Shown in pieces: positions 52,367 through 60,785 of a stretch of DNA of 64,000 nt (position 1 is its first letter; every line of letters begins with the position of its first letter). The notes below the pieces were generated by a model. That model ran no database searches. It saw only the letters and a list, made by a program, of their open reading frames with translations, and was not told the DNA's origin. The stretch spans positions 1 through 64,000 of the forward strand of contig NZ_LZJW01000093.1 in the NCBI RefSeq assembly GCF_001667885.1, given 5' to 3'. Origin of the DNA: Mycobacterium scrofulaceum. GTDB taxonomy: Bacteria; Actinomycetota; Actinomycetes; Mycobacteriales; Mycobacteriaceae. The position numbers and the translations under genes are program-made.

Positions 52367-53925
52367 GTTCGCAGGCCGGACGCCGCGTCGCGATCAGCGC
52401 CGGCAGCCTGGCGGTCCTGCTGGGGGCGCTGGACGCCTATGTCGTCGTGACGATCATGCGCGACATCATGAGCGACGTTCACATCCCCATCAACCAGCTG
52501 CAGCGCATCACGTGGATCATCACGATGTACCTGCTCGGCTACATCGCCGCCATGCCGTTGCTGGGCCGGGCATCGGACCGGTTCGGCCGCAAGCTGGTGT
52601 TGCAGGTCAGCCTGGCGCTGTTCATGGTGGGCTCGGTGGTGACCGCGCTCGCCGGGCACTGGGGCGACTTCCACCTGCTGATCGCCGGCCGCACCATCCA
52701 GGGTGTGGCCAGTGGTGCGCTGCTGCCGGTCACCCTGGCCCTGGGCGCCGACCTGTGGGCTCAGCGCAACCGCGCCGGCGTGCTGGGCGGCATCGGCGCC
52801 GCGCAGGAGCTCGGCAGCGTGCTGGGCCCGCTGTACGGGATCTTCATCGTGTACCTGTTCCACGACTGGCGCTACGTGTTCTGGATCAACGTCCCGCTGA
52901 CCCTGATCGCGATGGCGATGATCCAGTTCAGCCTCCCGTCGCACGAACGCGTGGAGGAGCCCGAGAGGGTCGACCTGGTCGGCGGCGTGCTGCTCGCCGT
53001 CGCCCTGGGCCTGGCGGTCATCGGGCTGTACAACCCGCAACCCGACGGCAAGCAGATCCTGCCGAGCTATGGGCTGCCGCTGGTCATCGGGGCCGTCGTG
53101 GTCGCGGCGCTGTTCCTGCTCTGGGAACGGTTCTCGCGCACCCGGCTGATCGAGCCCGCGGGAGTGCACTTCCGCCCCTTCCTGGCCGCGCTGGGCGCGT
53201 CGCTGGCCGCGGGCGCGGCGCTGATGGTGACCCTGGTCGACGTGGAGTTGTTCGGTCAGGGCGTGCTGCAGATGGACCAGACGCAGGCCGCCGGGTTGCT
53301 GCTGTGGTTCTTGATCGCGCTGCCGATCGGGGCCGTGCTGGGCGGCTGGATCGCCACCCGCGTGGGCGACCGGGTGATGACGTTCATCGGGCTGCTGATC
53401 GCCGCCTACGGTTACTGGCTGATCCACTACTGGCGCCAGGACGTGTTGAGCCAGAAGCACGACATCTTCGGGGTGTTCAGCGTTCCCGTGTTGCACGCCG
53501 ACCTGCTGGTCGCCGGTGTGGGGCTGGGCCTGGTGATCGGGCCCCTGACCTCCGCGGCGTTGCGGGTCGTTCCGTCGGCGCAGCACGGCATCGCCTCGGC
53601 GGCCGTGGTGGTGGCCCGGATGACGGGCATGCTGATCGGCGTTGCCGCGCTCAGCGCGTGGGGCCTCTACCGGTTCAACCAAATCGTGGCGGGGCTGACC
53701 GCCGCGATACCGCCCAACGCCTCGCTGTTGGAGCGGATCGCCGCGCAGGGGACGATGTACCTCAAGGCGTTCGCCATGATGTACGGCGACATCTTCAGCG
53801 CCACCGTGGTCATCTGCATCGTGGGAGCGCTGCTCGGCCTGTTGATCGGCGGCCGCAAGGACCACGCCGAGGAACCGGAAATTCCTGAGCCGCAAACGAT
53901 TTCACTCGGGGAGCACCAGCACTAG
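52363..53925 (+). CDS. p55: P55, MFS efflux/lipid transporter
   Basis: A 520-residue major facilitator with about fourteen hydrophobic helices. The conserved loop-2 motif is [14 protein letters not shown]. The motif-C-like stretch [16 protein letters not shown] supports the drug-proton antiporter class. P55 works with LprG in triacylglyceride export and drug tolerance in M. tuberculosis. The ATG at 52363 overlaps the lprG stop. A hairpin follows eight bases after its stop, then a GGDEF gene. Confidence 0.95.
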   Translation: MSSQAGRRVAISAGSLAVLLGALDAYVVVTIMRDIMSDVHIPINQLQRITWIITMYLLGYIAAMPLLGRASDRFGRKLVLQVSLALFMVGSVVTALAGHWGDFHLLIAGRTIQGVASGALLPVTLALGADLWAQRNRAGVLGGIGAAQELGSVLGPLYGIFIVYLFHDWRYVFWINVPLTLIAMAMIQFSLPSHERVEEPERVDLVGGVLLAVALGLAVIGLYNPQPDGKQILPSYGLPLVIGAVVVAALFLLWERFSRTRLIEPAGVHFRPFLAALGASLAAGAALMVTLVDVELFGQGVLQMDQTQAAGLLLWFLIALPIGAVLGGWIATRVGDRVMTFIGLLIAAYGYWLIHYWRQDVLSQKHDIFGVFSVPVLHADLLVAGVGLGLVIGPLTSAALRVVPSAQHGIASAAVVVARMTGMLIGVAALSAWGLYRFNQIVAGLTAAIPPNASLLERIAAQGTMYLKAFAMMYGDIFSATVVICIVGALLGLLIGGRKDHAEEPEIPEPQTISLGEHQH

Positions 53926-53933
53926 GCGCTGCC

Positions 53934-53961
53934 GTGTGTCACCGGTGAACCGGTAACACAC
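53934..53961 (+). terminator. Hairpin after p55
   Basis: GTGTGTCACCGGT and ACCGGTAACACAC pair at 12 of 13 positions over a two-base loop. It is eight bases past the p55 stop. It probably separates the lprG-p55 operon from the GGDEF gene. Confidence 0.6.
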
Positions 53962-54029
53962 TCGACGGCGCGGTCGACTCGGTCCGCTCGGGCTCTGCAC
54001 TGCCGCCTCGGGTCTCATATTCTGACGGC

Positions 54030-55016
54030 GTGCCGTGGCGCATCGATCCTCAACCGTCGGCCGAACGGTTGCACGCGATCGGCTTCACCGCGTTCCTTGC
54101 GATGCTCGCGCTGTACGCCGCGGCCGGACTGCACGCTGGAACCACCGGCCGCGACACGACGCTGAACTGGGTGCTCGGCGCGGCCGCGGTGCTGGCGGCG
54201 GTGGTCGCACTCATAGGCCGGCTCCGCGGCTGGCAGGGGCGCCGGGGTTTGCTGGTCGGATGGCCGGTGGCGTCGCTTGCCCTCACTCTCCTCGCCGGGG
54301 CCGTCGAACCGGCCGCCACGCGTGATTTTCCCGGCACGATCACGATCACCTTCGCCTACCTCGGACTGACCGGCCGGCGGTGGCGCTCACTGGCCCTGCT
54401 CCCGCTCGGGGCGGCGGCGTTCGTCGTGGCCTGCGCGAAACCGCTGCCCGCCTCGACGCTCACCGTGGTGCTGGCCGCGACCATGTGGGTCCTCGTCGCC
54501 GAGGTTCCGGCCTGGCTCATCGCCCGGCTCGTCCAGCAGAGTCTGTTGCTTCGCGACATCGCGCAGACCGACGCGTTGACCCAACTGCTGAACCGGAGCA
54601 CCTTGGCGCACCGGCTGTCACAACACGCCGGCCGGTGCACGGTGGTGCTTGCCGACCTGGACAACTTCAAGCGCTACAACGATCGTCACGGCCACGATGC
54701 CGGCGACGAAGTTCTCGTCGCCTTCGCCGACGCACTGCGCCGATCGGCCCGCAAGGACGACATCATTTTCCGCATCGGCGGCGACGAGTTCCTGCTCCTG
54801 CTGGTAGGTGCCGACCCTCCCGAGGCCGGCCGGATCCTGGATCGGCTCCGCCGCCACTGGGCCGAGGTCGGCGCGCCGGTCGACTTCAGCGCCGGCATCG
54901 CCGCCGGCGAGCACGACGTCATGCGCCTGGCGGACCAGGACATGTACGCCGACAAGCGTGCGCGCGGCCTGGCCGGCCTCGACCCGTCGCACGGCGATTC
55001 GACCGCAGTCCCCTAG
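54030..55016 (+). CDS. Membrane diguanylate cyclase (GGDEF protein)
   Basis: This 328-residue protein has five or six N-terminal hydrophobic helices (about residues 12-150) and a C-terminal GGDEF domain. The active site RIGGDEFLLLL is intact (GGDEF at residues 250-254), and an inhibitory I-site RKDD (241-244) lies exactly five residues before it. QTDALTQLLNRSTL marks the start of the domain. No EAL or PAS domain is present. It should make cyclic di-GMP. The GTG at 54030 lacks a strong ribosome site. Its stop overlaps that of convergent ribG in a CTAG. M. tuberculosis has no gene at this place. Confidence 0.92.
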   Translation: MPWRIDPQPSAERLHAIGFTAFLAMLALYAAAGLHAGTTGRDTTLNWVLGAAAVLAAVVALIGRLRGWQGRRGLLVGWPVASLALTLLAGAVEPAATRDFPGTITITFAYLGLTGRRWRSLALLPLGAAAFVVACAKPLPASTLTVVLAATMWVLVAEVPAWLIARLVQQSLLLRDIAQTDALTQLLNRSTLAHRLSQHAGRCTVVLADLDNFKRYNDRHGHDAGDEVLVAFADALRRSARKDDIIFRIGGDEFLLLLVGADPPEAGRILDRLRRHWAEVGAPVDFSAGIAAGEHDVMRLADQDMYADKRARGLAGLDPSHGDSTAVP

Positions 55017-56035
55017 TCGCCGCGCGGCACCAGGCTGAGCAGCAGGTCCGGCCCGACGCGGTCGACCCCGTCGAAATGCCAGCGCAACGCCCGCGCGATG
55101 GTGGGCACCCCGACGTCGTCGACGACGGAGATCGGGCCGCCCAACAGGGTCGGCGCGACATACGCCAGGATGCGGTTGATCGCCCCGGCCCGCAGGAAGG
55201 CGCCGGCGAGGGTCGGACCGCCCTCGAGCAGGACGTCGGTGCGATCCGACAGCGCCTTGATCACCTCTGAGGGATCGTGCGTGCGAATCACCATCGTCCG
55301 CGAGTCGTCGTTGAGAACCTTTGCCTCCGCAGGTATCTCGCGCATGCCCACCACTACGCGCAGCGGTTGCCGGTCGGCCAGCGAGCCGTCGGGCAACCGG
55401 GCCGTCAGCGCCGGATCGTCGGCCAGCACGGTGCCAGTGCCGACCACGATCGCGTCGGCGGCCGCGCGGCGGCGGTGCAGGTCCAGTCGTGAGGCCTCGC
55501 TGGAAATCCACTGGCTGGTGCCGTCGGCGGCCGCGCTGCGACCGTCGACGCTGCTGGCGTACTTCCAGGTGACGTGCGGCAGCCCGGTCCGCTGCTTGTG
55601 CAGCCACTCCCGCAGCGGCCCGCCGGCCACCTCGTCGGCCAGCACGCCCGCCCGCACCTGTACGCCGGCCTCCGTCAGGCGGGCCGCGCCACCGGCCGCG
55701 GCCGGGTTCGGGTCGGTGACGGCGTAGACGACGGCCGCGATGCCGGCCTCGAGAAGGGCGTTCACGCACGGCGGCGTCTTCCCGTAGTGGTTGCACGGCT
55801 CGAGGGTGACCACCGCCGTCCCGCCGGCCGCAAGGTCGCCGGCCCGCCGCAGCGCCAACACCTCGGCGTGGTCGCCCCCGGCGGGTTCGGTGCCACCGAC
55901 GCCGACGACCGTGCCGTCGGCGTCCAGGATGACCGCCCCGACCGGCGGGTTCGGATAGGTGGCGCCTTTGACGTGGAGGGACTGCTCGATCGCCAGGCGC
56001 ATCGCCGCGTCGAGTCCGTCCATCGGCTGGTTCAT
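55013..56035 (-). CDS. ribG: RibG, bifunctional riboflavin deaminase/reductase
   Basis: RibG deaminates and reduces the pyrimidine intermediate of riboflavin synthesis. The 340-residue protein has the deaminase zinc motifs [14 protein letters not shown] and [17 protein letters not shown], then the reductase domain with [20 protein letters not shown] and [17 protein letters not shown] at 56035 overlaps the rpe stop as ATGA; a second ATG 12 bases downstream is possible. It is the last gene of the fmt-fmu-rpe-ribG run, but the rib pathway partners lie 5 kb away. Confidence 0.94.
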   Translation of the reverse strand: MNQPMDGLDAAMRLAIEQSLHVKGATYPNPPVGAVILDADGTVVGVGGTEPAGGDHAEVLALRRAGDLAAGGTAVVTLEPCNHYGKTPPCVNALLEAGIAAVVYAVTDPNPAAAGGAARLTEAGVQVRAGVLADEVAGGPLREWLHKQRTGLPHVTWKYASSVDGRSAAADGTSQWISSEASRLDLHRRRAAADAIVVGTGTVLADDPALTARLPDGSLADRQPLRVVVGMREIPAEAKVLNDDSRTMVIRTHDPSEVIKALSDRTDVLLEGGPTLAGAFLRAGAINRILAYVAPTLLGGPISVVDDVGVPTIARALRWHFDGVDRVGPDLLLSLVPRGD

Positions 56036-56721
56036 CGGCGCAGGTGCGGTGACGCGGCGGCGGCCTGCCCCCGCAGCGCTTCGATCGCGGCCTTCGGGTC
56101 CTGTGCGCCGTACACGGCCGACCCGGCGACGAAGCAGTCGACGCCGGCCTCGGCGGCCTGCTCGATGGTGTCGTCGTTGATGCCGCCGTCGATCTCGACC
56201 AGGATGGTCAGCTCCCCGGCGTCGATGAGCTTGCGCGCGGTGCGCACCTTGCTCAGCACGTCGGGGATGAAGCTTTGGCCGCCGAAGCCGGGCTCGACCG
56301 ACATGATGAGCAGCGTGTCGAACTGCGGCAGGATCTCCAGGTACGGCTCCAGCGGGGTTCCCGGCTTGACGCTGATGCCCGCCTTGGCCCCCGCAGCGCG
56401 GATGTCGCGCGCCACGCCGACCGGGTTGTCGGTGGCTTCGGCGTGGAAGGTCACGTTGTAGGCGCCGGCCTCGGCGTAGCCGGGCGCCCATCGGTCCGGG
56501 TCCTCGATCATCAGATGGCAGTCCATCGGGATGTCCGTGGTGGCCAGCAGGCTTTCGACCACCGGCAGGCCGATCGTCAGGTTCGGCACGAAGTGGTTGT
56601 CCATCACGTCGACGTGCAGCCAGTCGGCGCCCACGACCGCGGCCGCCTCGTCGGCTAGCCGCGCGAAATCGGCGGACAGGATGGACGGCGCGATCAGCGG
56701 CCTACCGGTGTTGCCAGACAT
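56032..56721 (-). CDS. rpe: Ribulose-phosphate 3-epimerase
   Basis: Rpe interconverts ribulose 5-phosphate and xylulose 5-phosphate, feeding the tkt/tal branch encoded earlier in the window and the pentose for riboflavin. The 229-residue TIM barrel shows [63 protein letters not shown] and [14 protein letters not shown]. The ATG at 56721 begins MSGNTG. A 146-bp gap with a 57-bp tandem repeat lies between fmu and this gene, on the same strand. The stop overlaps the ribG start. Confidence 0.97.
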   Translation of the reverse strand: MSGNTGRPLIAPSILSADFARLADEAAAVVGADWLHVDVMDNHFVPNLTIGLPVVESLLATTDIPMDCHLMIEDPDRWAPGYAEAGAYNVTFHAEATDNPVGVARDIRAAGAKAGISVKPGTPLEPYLEILPQFDTLLIMSVEPGFGGQSFIPDVLSKVRTARKLIDAGELTILVEIDGGINDDTIEQAAEAGVDCFVAGSAVYGAQDPKAAIEALRGQAAAASPHLRR

Positions 56722-56765
56722 GTGCGCCAGACTACTGAGCGTCGCCGGCGGCTTCACGCCGGCAA

Positions 56766-56898
56766 GCGGCGCAGCGCGGCGGCGGCGGGGTTCGTCGAGT
56801 CGCCGGCGCGCTACTCCGCCTCGCGGCGCAGCGCGGCGGCGGCCGGGTTCGTCGAGTCGCCGGCGCGCTACTCCGCTTCGCGGCGCAGCGCGGCGGCG
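56766..56898 (-). repeat. 57-bp tandem repeat that re-copies the 3' end of fmu
   Basis: Copies run 56766-56822 and 56823-56879, and a 19-bp partial match continues at 56880-56898 inside fmu. Read on the minus strand in the fmu frame, each copy begins at or after the fmu stop and re-encodes a segment ending ALRREAE followed by TAG. So the gene's last codons and stop are duplicated downstream. The unit length equals that of the repeat near mptB, but the sequences differ. Confidence 0.85.
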
Positions 56899-58256
56899 AA
56901 CATGGCATCGGTGCCGTGCCGATGCGGCCAGAGCTGGACGTGCGGCCCGTCCCCCAGCCCGGTGACGGGCTCGAACAGCGGGCGGGTGTCCAACGCGGAC
57001 ACCGGATGCCGGCGCAGCGCGTCGGCGACCACGCCGACGGTCTCGGCGAGGTGGGGCGAGCAGGTCGCATAGAGCACCACGCCGCCCGGCCGGGTCAGCG
57101 CGATCGCGGCGCCCAGCAGCTCGCGTTGCAACTTGGTGAGCGCGGGCACGTCCGCCGGCTGGCGCCGCCACCGCGCCTCGGGTCGGCGCCGCAGCGCGCC
57201 CAGCCCGGTGCATGGCGCGTCGACCAGCACGCGGTCGAAGACCGGCTCGAGCCCGCTTTGCCGGCCGTCGACCCGCAGCACGTCGACCGGCAGGCCGCGG
57301 GTGTTCTCGACCACCAGGTCGGCGCGGCGCGGGGCCGACTCCACCGCCGTCACGCGCGCCCCGGACCCGACCCCCAACGCGGCCAGCAGCGCGGTCTTGC
57401 CGCCCGGTCCGGCGCACAGATCCAGCCACCGCCCGGTGTCGTCCTCGACCGGCGCCAGCGTCAGGGCCCGCGCCACCAGCTGGCTGCCCTCGTCCTGGAC
57501 CAGCGCGGCGCCGTCCCGCACCGGGGCCAGCCGCCCCGGGTCGCCGCCCGGCAGGTACACCGCGTACGGCGAATACCGGCCGACCGTGCCACCGACGGCG
57601 TCGGCCAGCTCGGCGGCGGTGAGCACACCGGGACGGGCCGCCAGGTGCACCTGCGGGCGTTCGTCGTCACTGGTCAGCACCGCGTCGAGTTCGGCCGCGG
57701 CCGCCCCCAGCGCGTCGGCGAACGCCTGCGCGATCCAGCGAGGGTGCGCGTGCACGAAGGCCGCATGACCGACCGGATCCCGCGCCGGGTCGGGCGCCAG
57801 CTCCGCGACCCAGGACTTCTCGTCGCGGGCGGCGATGGCGCGCAACACGCCGTTGACGAAACCGGCTCGCGCCGAATCGAATTCGATCCCAGCCTGTTCC
57901 ACCGTCGTCGAGACCGCGGCATAGGTGTCGACCCGGGTGCGCAGCAACTGGTAGGTGCCCAGCCGCAGCAGATCGAGCAGCACCGGGTCGATGGTGTCCG
58001 GCGAGCGGTTGGCGGCGGCGCCGATGACGGCGTCGAGCAGGCCGCGGGTGCGGCAGGTGCCGTAGGTCAACTCGGTGGCGAACGCGGCGTCGCGGCCGCC
58101 GATCCCGCGCTCGCGCAGCAGCGCGGGCAGGGCCAGGTTCGCGTAGGCGTCGCGCTCGCTGACCGCCCGCAGCACGTCGAATGCCGCGGCGCGCGCCGGG
58201 TCCAGCGGCCGCCGCCGCTTGCCGCGCCCGCGGTCGCTGGGCCGCGGCGGGCTCAC
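56868..58256 (-). CDS. fmu: RsmB-family 16S rRNA (cytosine-5) methyltransferase (Fmu)
   Basis: Fmu methylates C967-type cytosine in 16S rRNA. The 462-residue protein has an N-terminal NusB-like domain ([21 protein letters not shown]) and a SAM-binding C-terminal domain ([19 protein letters not shown]). The two cysteine motifs are [21 protein letters not shown] and [15 protein letters not shown]. The GTG at 58256 overlaps the fmt stop as GTGA. Its last codons and stop lie in the 57-bp tandem repeat described separately. Confidence 0.95.
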   Translation of the reverse strand: MSPPRPSDRGRGKRRRPLDPARAAAFDVLRAVSERDAYANLALPALLRERGIGGRDAAFATELTYGTCRTRGLLDAVIGAAANRSPDTIDPVLLDLLRLGTYQLLRTRVDTYAAVSTTVEQAGIEFDSARAGFVNGVLRAIAARDEKSWVAELAPDPARDPVGHAAFVHAHPRWIAQAFADALGAAAAELDAVLTSDDERPQVHLAARPGVLTAAELADAVGGTVGRYSPYAVYLPGGDPGRLAPVRDGAALVQDEGSQLVARALTLAPVEDDTGRWLDLCAGPGGKTALLAALGVGSGARVTAVESAPRRADLVVENTRGLPVDVLRVDGRQSGLEPVFDRVLVDAPCTGLGALRRRPEARWRRQPADVPALTKLQRELLGAAIALTRPGGVVLYATCSPHLAETVGVVADALRRHPVSALDTRPLFEPVTGLGDGPHVQLWPHRHGTDAMFAAALRREAE

Positions 58257-59191
58257 GTGGCCCGCGCCGTTGAGTCGAGTCGCGCGCCCCGGGCCCAGTC
58301 GACCGCATTCATGAGTTTCTTGCCGGGCGGTTGAATTTCGCCGAGCCGCACGGCCTGCGAGGCCGTGCCGATCCACACGTTCTTGCGGTCGACGCGAATA
58401 GCGCCGGGCGCCAACGCTTCTGGGGCGCCCCCGTCGATCCGCACGGGGCCGAGCTTGATCCGCAGGTCGCCGATCATCGTCCAGGCGCCCGGGTTGGGCG
58501 TGACCGAGCGGATCCGGCGCTCCACGACCAGCGCCGGCAGGTCCCAACGCACCCGGGCCTGCTCGACGGTGATCTTCGGGGCGATGCTGACCCCATCGGC
58601 GGGTTGCGGTCGCGGCGTTAACGTTCGATCTTCGATACCGTCCAGCGTCGTCGACAGCAACGCCGCGCCTGAAACTGCCAGTCGCTCAAGCAGTTCCCCG
58701 GCCGTGTCGGTCGGCCGGATCGTCTCGGTGACGACGCCGTAGATGGGTCCGGAGTCCAGGCTGGGCTCGATCTGGAAGGTCGTCGCCCCGGTCACGCTGT
58801 CCCCGGCCGCGATCGCCGCCTGCACCGGTGCCGCCCCGCGCCAGGCGGGCAGCAACGAGAAGTGCAGGTTGATCCATCCGTGCGGGGGCACCCCGAGCAG
58901 GCCCTCGCGCAGCAACGCGCCGTAGGCCACGACGGCGCAGCAGTCGGGCGCGAGCTCCGCCAGTTCGGCGACGAACTCGTCGGCGTTCGGTCGGGCCGGC
59001 CGTAGCAACGGAATGCCCCGCTCGAGCGCTTCACGGGCCACCGGCGACGGCTGCGGCCGGCCGTGTCGCCCGGTAGCCGCGTCGGGCCGGGTGAGCACGG
59101 CGATCACCTCGTGCCGCGGCGAGTCGATGAGGCGGCGCAGCGCGGGCAGCGCGGGTTCGGGGGTGCCGGCGAAGACGAGACGCACCGGCAC
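58253..59191 (-). CDS. fmt: Methionyl-tRNA formyltransferase
   Basis: Fmt formylates initiator methionyl-tRNA. The 312-residue protein has [19 protein letters not shown] at the start and the active-site region [21 protein letters not shown] (Asn, His). The catalytic Asp is in PSLDSGPIY, and the C-terminal OB-like domain follows. The usual HASLLP is HFSLLP here. The GTG at 59191 begins the fmt-fmu-rpe-ribG run; it is divergent from the methyltransferase gene across 163 bp. Confidence 0.96.
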   Translation of the reverse strand: MPVRLVFAGTPEPALPALRRLIDSPRHEVIAVLTRPDAATGRHGRPQPSPVAREALERGIPLLRPARPNADEFVAELAELAPDCCAVVAYGALLREGLLGVPPHGWINLHFSLLPAWRGAAPVQAAIAAGDSVTGATTFQIEPSLDSGPIYGVVTETIRPTDTAGELLERLAVSGAALLSTTLDGIEDRTLTPRPQPADGVSIAPKITVEQARVRWDLPALVVERRIRSVTPNPGAWTMIGDLRIKLGPVRIDGGAPEALAPGAIRVDRKNVWIGTASQAVRLGEIQPPGKKLMNAVDWARGARLDSTARAT

Positions 59192-59238
59192 AGTCTAGAA
59201 AGCAACCGGCGCCGCCCACCAAAAACTTGCGCCAGTCT

Positions 59239-59259
59239 ATTATTTCTCATGCATACTAT
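59239..59259 (+). promoter_or_regulatory. Operator-like site 1 upstream of the methyltransferase gene
   Basis: The 21-bp segment ATTATTTC-TCAT-GCATACTAT matches, at 18 of 21 bases, a site in front of the MarR gene at 60741. It is A/T-rich against the GC-rich background and ends 95 bp before the methyltransferase ATG. A further palindrome GGTCACC-N9-GGTGACC follows at 59267-59289. Most likely the binding site of the adjacent MarR regulator. Confidence 0.65.
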
Positions 59260-59354
59260 TTCTAGTGGTCACCGTCTGTCGTGGTGACCGCACTGCCGTG
59301 CTCGTGACAACGAGGTCGAGTGGGCAGCCCTTTCCTTACCTTGAAGGAGGTCTG

Positions 59355-60167
59355 ATGACCCTCGACGCCACCATCAGCGACGCCGCCACGCATCGCACGG
59401 TCTGGGCCCTGGGCGACTATGCCCTGATGGCCGAGGAAGTAATGGCCCCGCTGGGCCCGGTCCTGGTCAGGGCCACCGGAATCGGCCCGGGCGTCCGCGT
59501 GCTCGACGTCGCCGCCGGCTCCGGAAACATCTCGTTGCCGGCCGCCGCCACGGGCGCCACCGTGGTGTCCAGCGACCTCACCCCCCAGCTGCTGCAACGG
59601 TCGCGGGCCCGCGCCGCGGCGCAGGGCCTGACGCTCGACTACCGGGAGGCCAACGCGCACGCGCTGCCCTTCGGCGACGGCGAGTTCGACGTCGTGGTGT
59701 CCGCGATCGGCGTGCAGTTCGCCCCCGACCAGCAGCGGGCCGCCGACGAACTGGTCCGGGTCTGCCGTCCGGGCGGGACGATCGGCGTGATCAGCTGGAC
59801 GCCCGAGGGATTCTTCGGCCGGATGCTCGCCACCATCCGGCCCTACCGGCCCAGCTTGTCGCAGGCCGTACCGCCCGCCGCGCTGTGGGGGCGCGAGGGC
59901 TACGTCACCGGCTTGCTGGGTGACCGCGTCGGCCGGGTGACGGCGGTGCGCGGACTGCTCCGGGTGGACCGATTCGACACCGCCGAGGCGGTACACGCCT
60001 ACTTCAAGAACCACTACGGCCCGACGATCGAGGCCTACACGAACATCGGCCACAACCGCGTGCTGGCCGCCGAGCTGGACGCCCAGCTCGTCGAGCTCGC
60101 GCAGCACTACCTCGACCACGGCAGCATGCAGTGGGAGTACCTGCTGGTCACGGCCGAGAAGCGGTAG
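59355..60167 (+). CDS. Class I SAM-dependent methyltransferase (Rv1405c-like)
   Basis: A 270-residue methyltransferase. Motif I is VLDVAAGSGNISLPAAATG, the acidic residue after it is in VVSSDLTPQLLQ, and motif II/III reads EANAHALPFGDGEFDVVVSAIGVQF. The C-terminal half resembles ubiquinone/menaquinone or small-molecule methyltransferases; the substrate is unknown. ATG at 59355 has GGAGG seven bases upstream. It is convergent with a MarR regulator, stop to stop without a gap. In M. tuberculosis, Rv1404 represses this gene and is acid-responsive; the shared operator-like sites here support the same control. Confidence 0.9.
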   Translation: MTLDATISDAATHRTVWALGDYALMAEEVMAPLGPVLVRATGIGPGVRVLDVAAGSGNISLPAAATGATVVSSDLTPQLLQRSRARAAAQGLTLDYREANAHALPFGDGEFDVVVSAIGVQFAPDQQRAADELVRVCRPGGTIGVISWTPEGFFGRMLATIRPYRPSLSQAVPPAALWGREGYVTGLLGDRVGRVTAVRGLLRVDRFDTAEAVHAYFKNHYGPTIEAYTNIGHNRVLAAELDAQLVELAQHYLDHGSMQWEYLLVTAEKR

Positions 60168-60656
60168 CTAGAGATCGATCTCGGCGTCCAGGTGCACGTC
60201 CGGCTCGCCGCCGGCGGCGGTGAACGCGGTCAGGGCCCGCACCAGCCCGTGGCGCTCCGCCGGCGGCATCTTCTCCACGATCGCCGCGATCTCGGCGCGC
60301 CGGTAGGCGGTGACCTGACGCACGACCTCCCGGCCCCGCTTCGTCAGCGCGGCCAGCAGCTCGCGCCGGGACGTCGGGTGCGGGAGGCGGTCGATCAGCC
60401 CGGCCGCGACCAGCCGGTCGACCATCCGCCCGGTGGCCGACGGTTGCACCCCGAGCAGGCCGGCCAGGGTGGCGAGGTTCACCGGGCCACGGTTGGACAG
60501 GATCACCAGCGTCCGGAACTGCGGAATCGTGATGGTCTCGTCCACCTGCCCGATCGACCGCGCCGAAATGGCGACCAGCAAGCGGGAAGCCGTCAGCAAA
60601 GCGTCGGTGATTACGTCCAGCGAATCGTCCGCGGTGGTCACGTTCTCCGCTGCCAT
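60168..60656 (-). CDS. MarR-family repressor (Rv1404-like)
   Basis: A 162-residue winged-helix MarR protein. The DNA-binding part contains ITIPQFRTLVILSNRGPVN, LATLAGLLGVQPSATGRMVDRLVAAGL (helix-turn-helix) and the wing HPTSRRELLAALTKRG. Helices at each end form the dimer. It is the probable regulator of its own promoter and of the neighbouring methyltransferase, because matching A/T-rich sites stand before both. The ATG at 60656 is 85 bp downstream of site 2. Effector unknown; the M. tuberculosis homologue is linked with acid stress. Confidence 0.92.
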   Translation of the reverse strand: MAAENVTTADDSLDVITDALLTASRLLVAISARSIGQVDETITIPQFRTLVILSNRGPVNLATLAGLLGVQPSATGRMVDRLVAAGLIDRLPHPTSRRELLAALTKRGREVVRQVTAYRRAEIAAIVEKMPPAERHGLVRALTAFTAAGGEPDVHLDAEIDL

Positions 60657-60740
60657 CTCGCCCCTTCTCCGGGATCGTCTCCGGCCTGGTGGGGGCTGAA
60701 GACCAGGAAGTGTAACAACCTTCCAATGTCGTAGTCAGGC

Positions 60741-60761
60741 ATTATTTCCGACGCATACTAT
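60741..60761 (-). promoter_or_regulatory. Operator-like site 2 upstream of the MarR gene
   Basis: ATTATTTC-CGAC-GCATACTAT differs from site 1 (59239-59259) only in three bases of the central spacer. It is 85 bp before the MarR ATG, as expected for autoregulation. The repeated outer bases with a variable centre are typical of a dimer-bound operator. Confidence 0.65.
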
Positions 60762-60785
60762 CGCCCCGGGCAGGATTTGGCGAGG

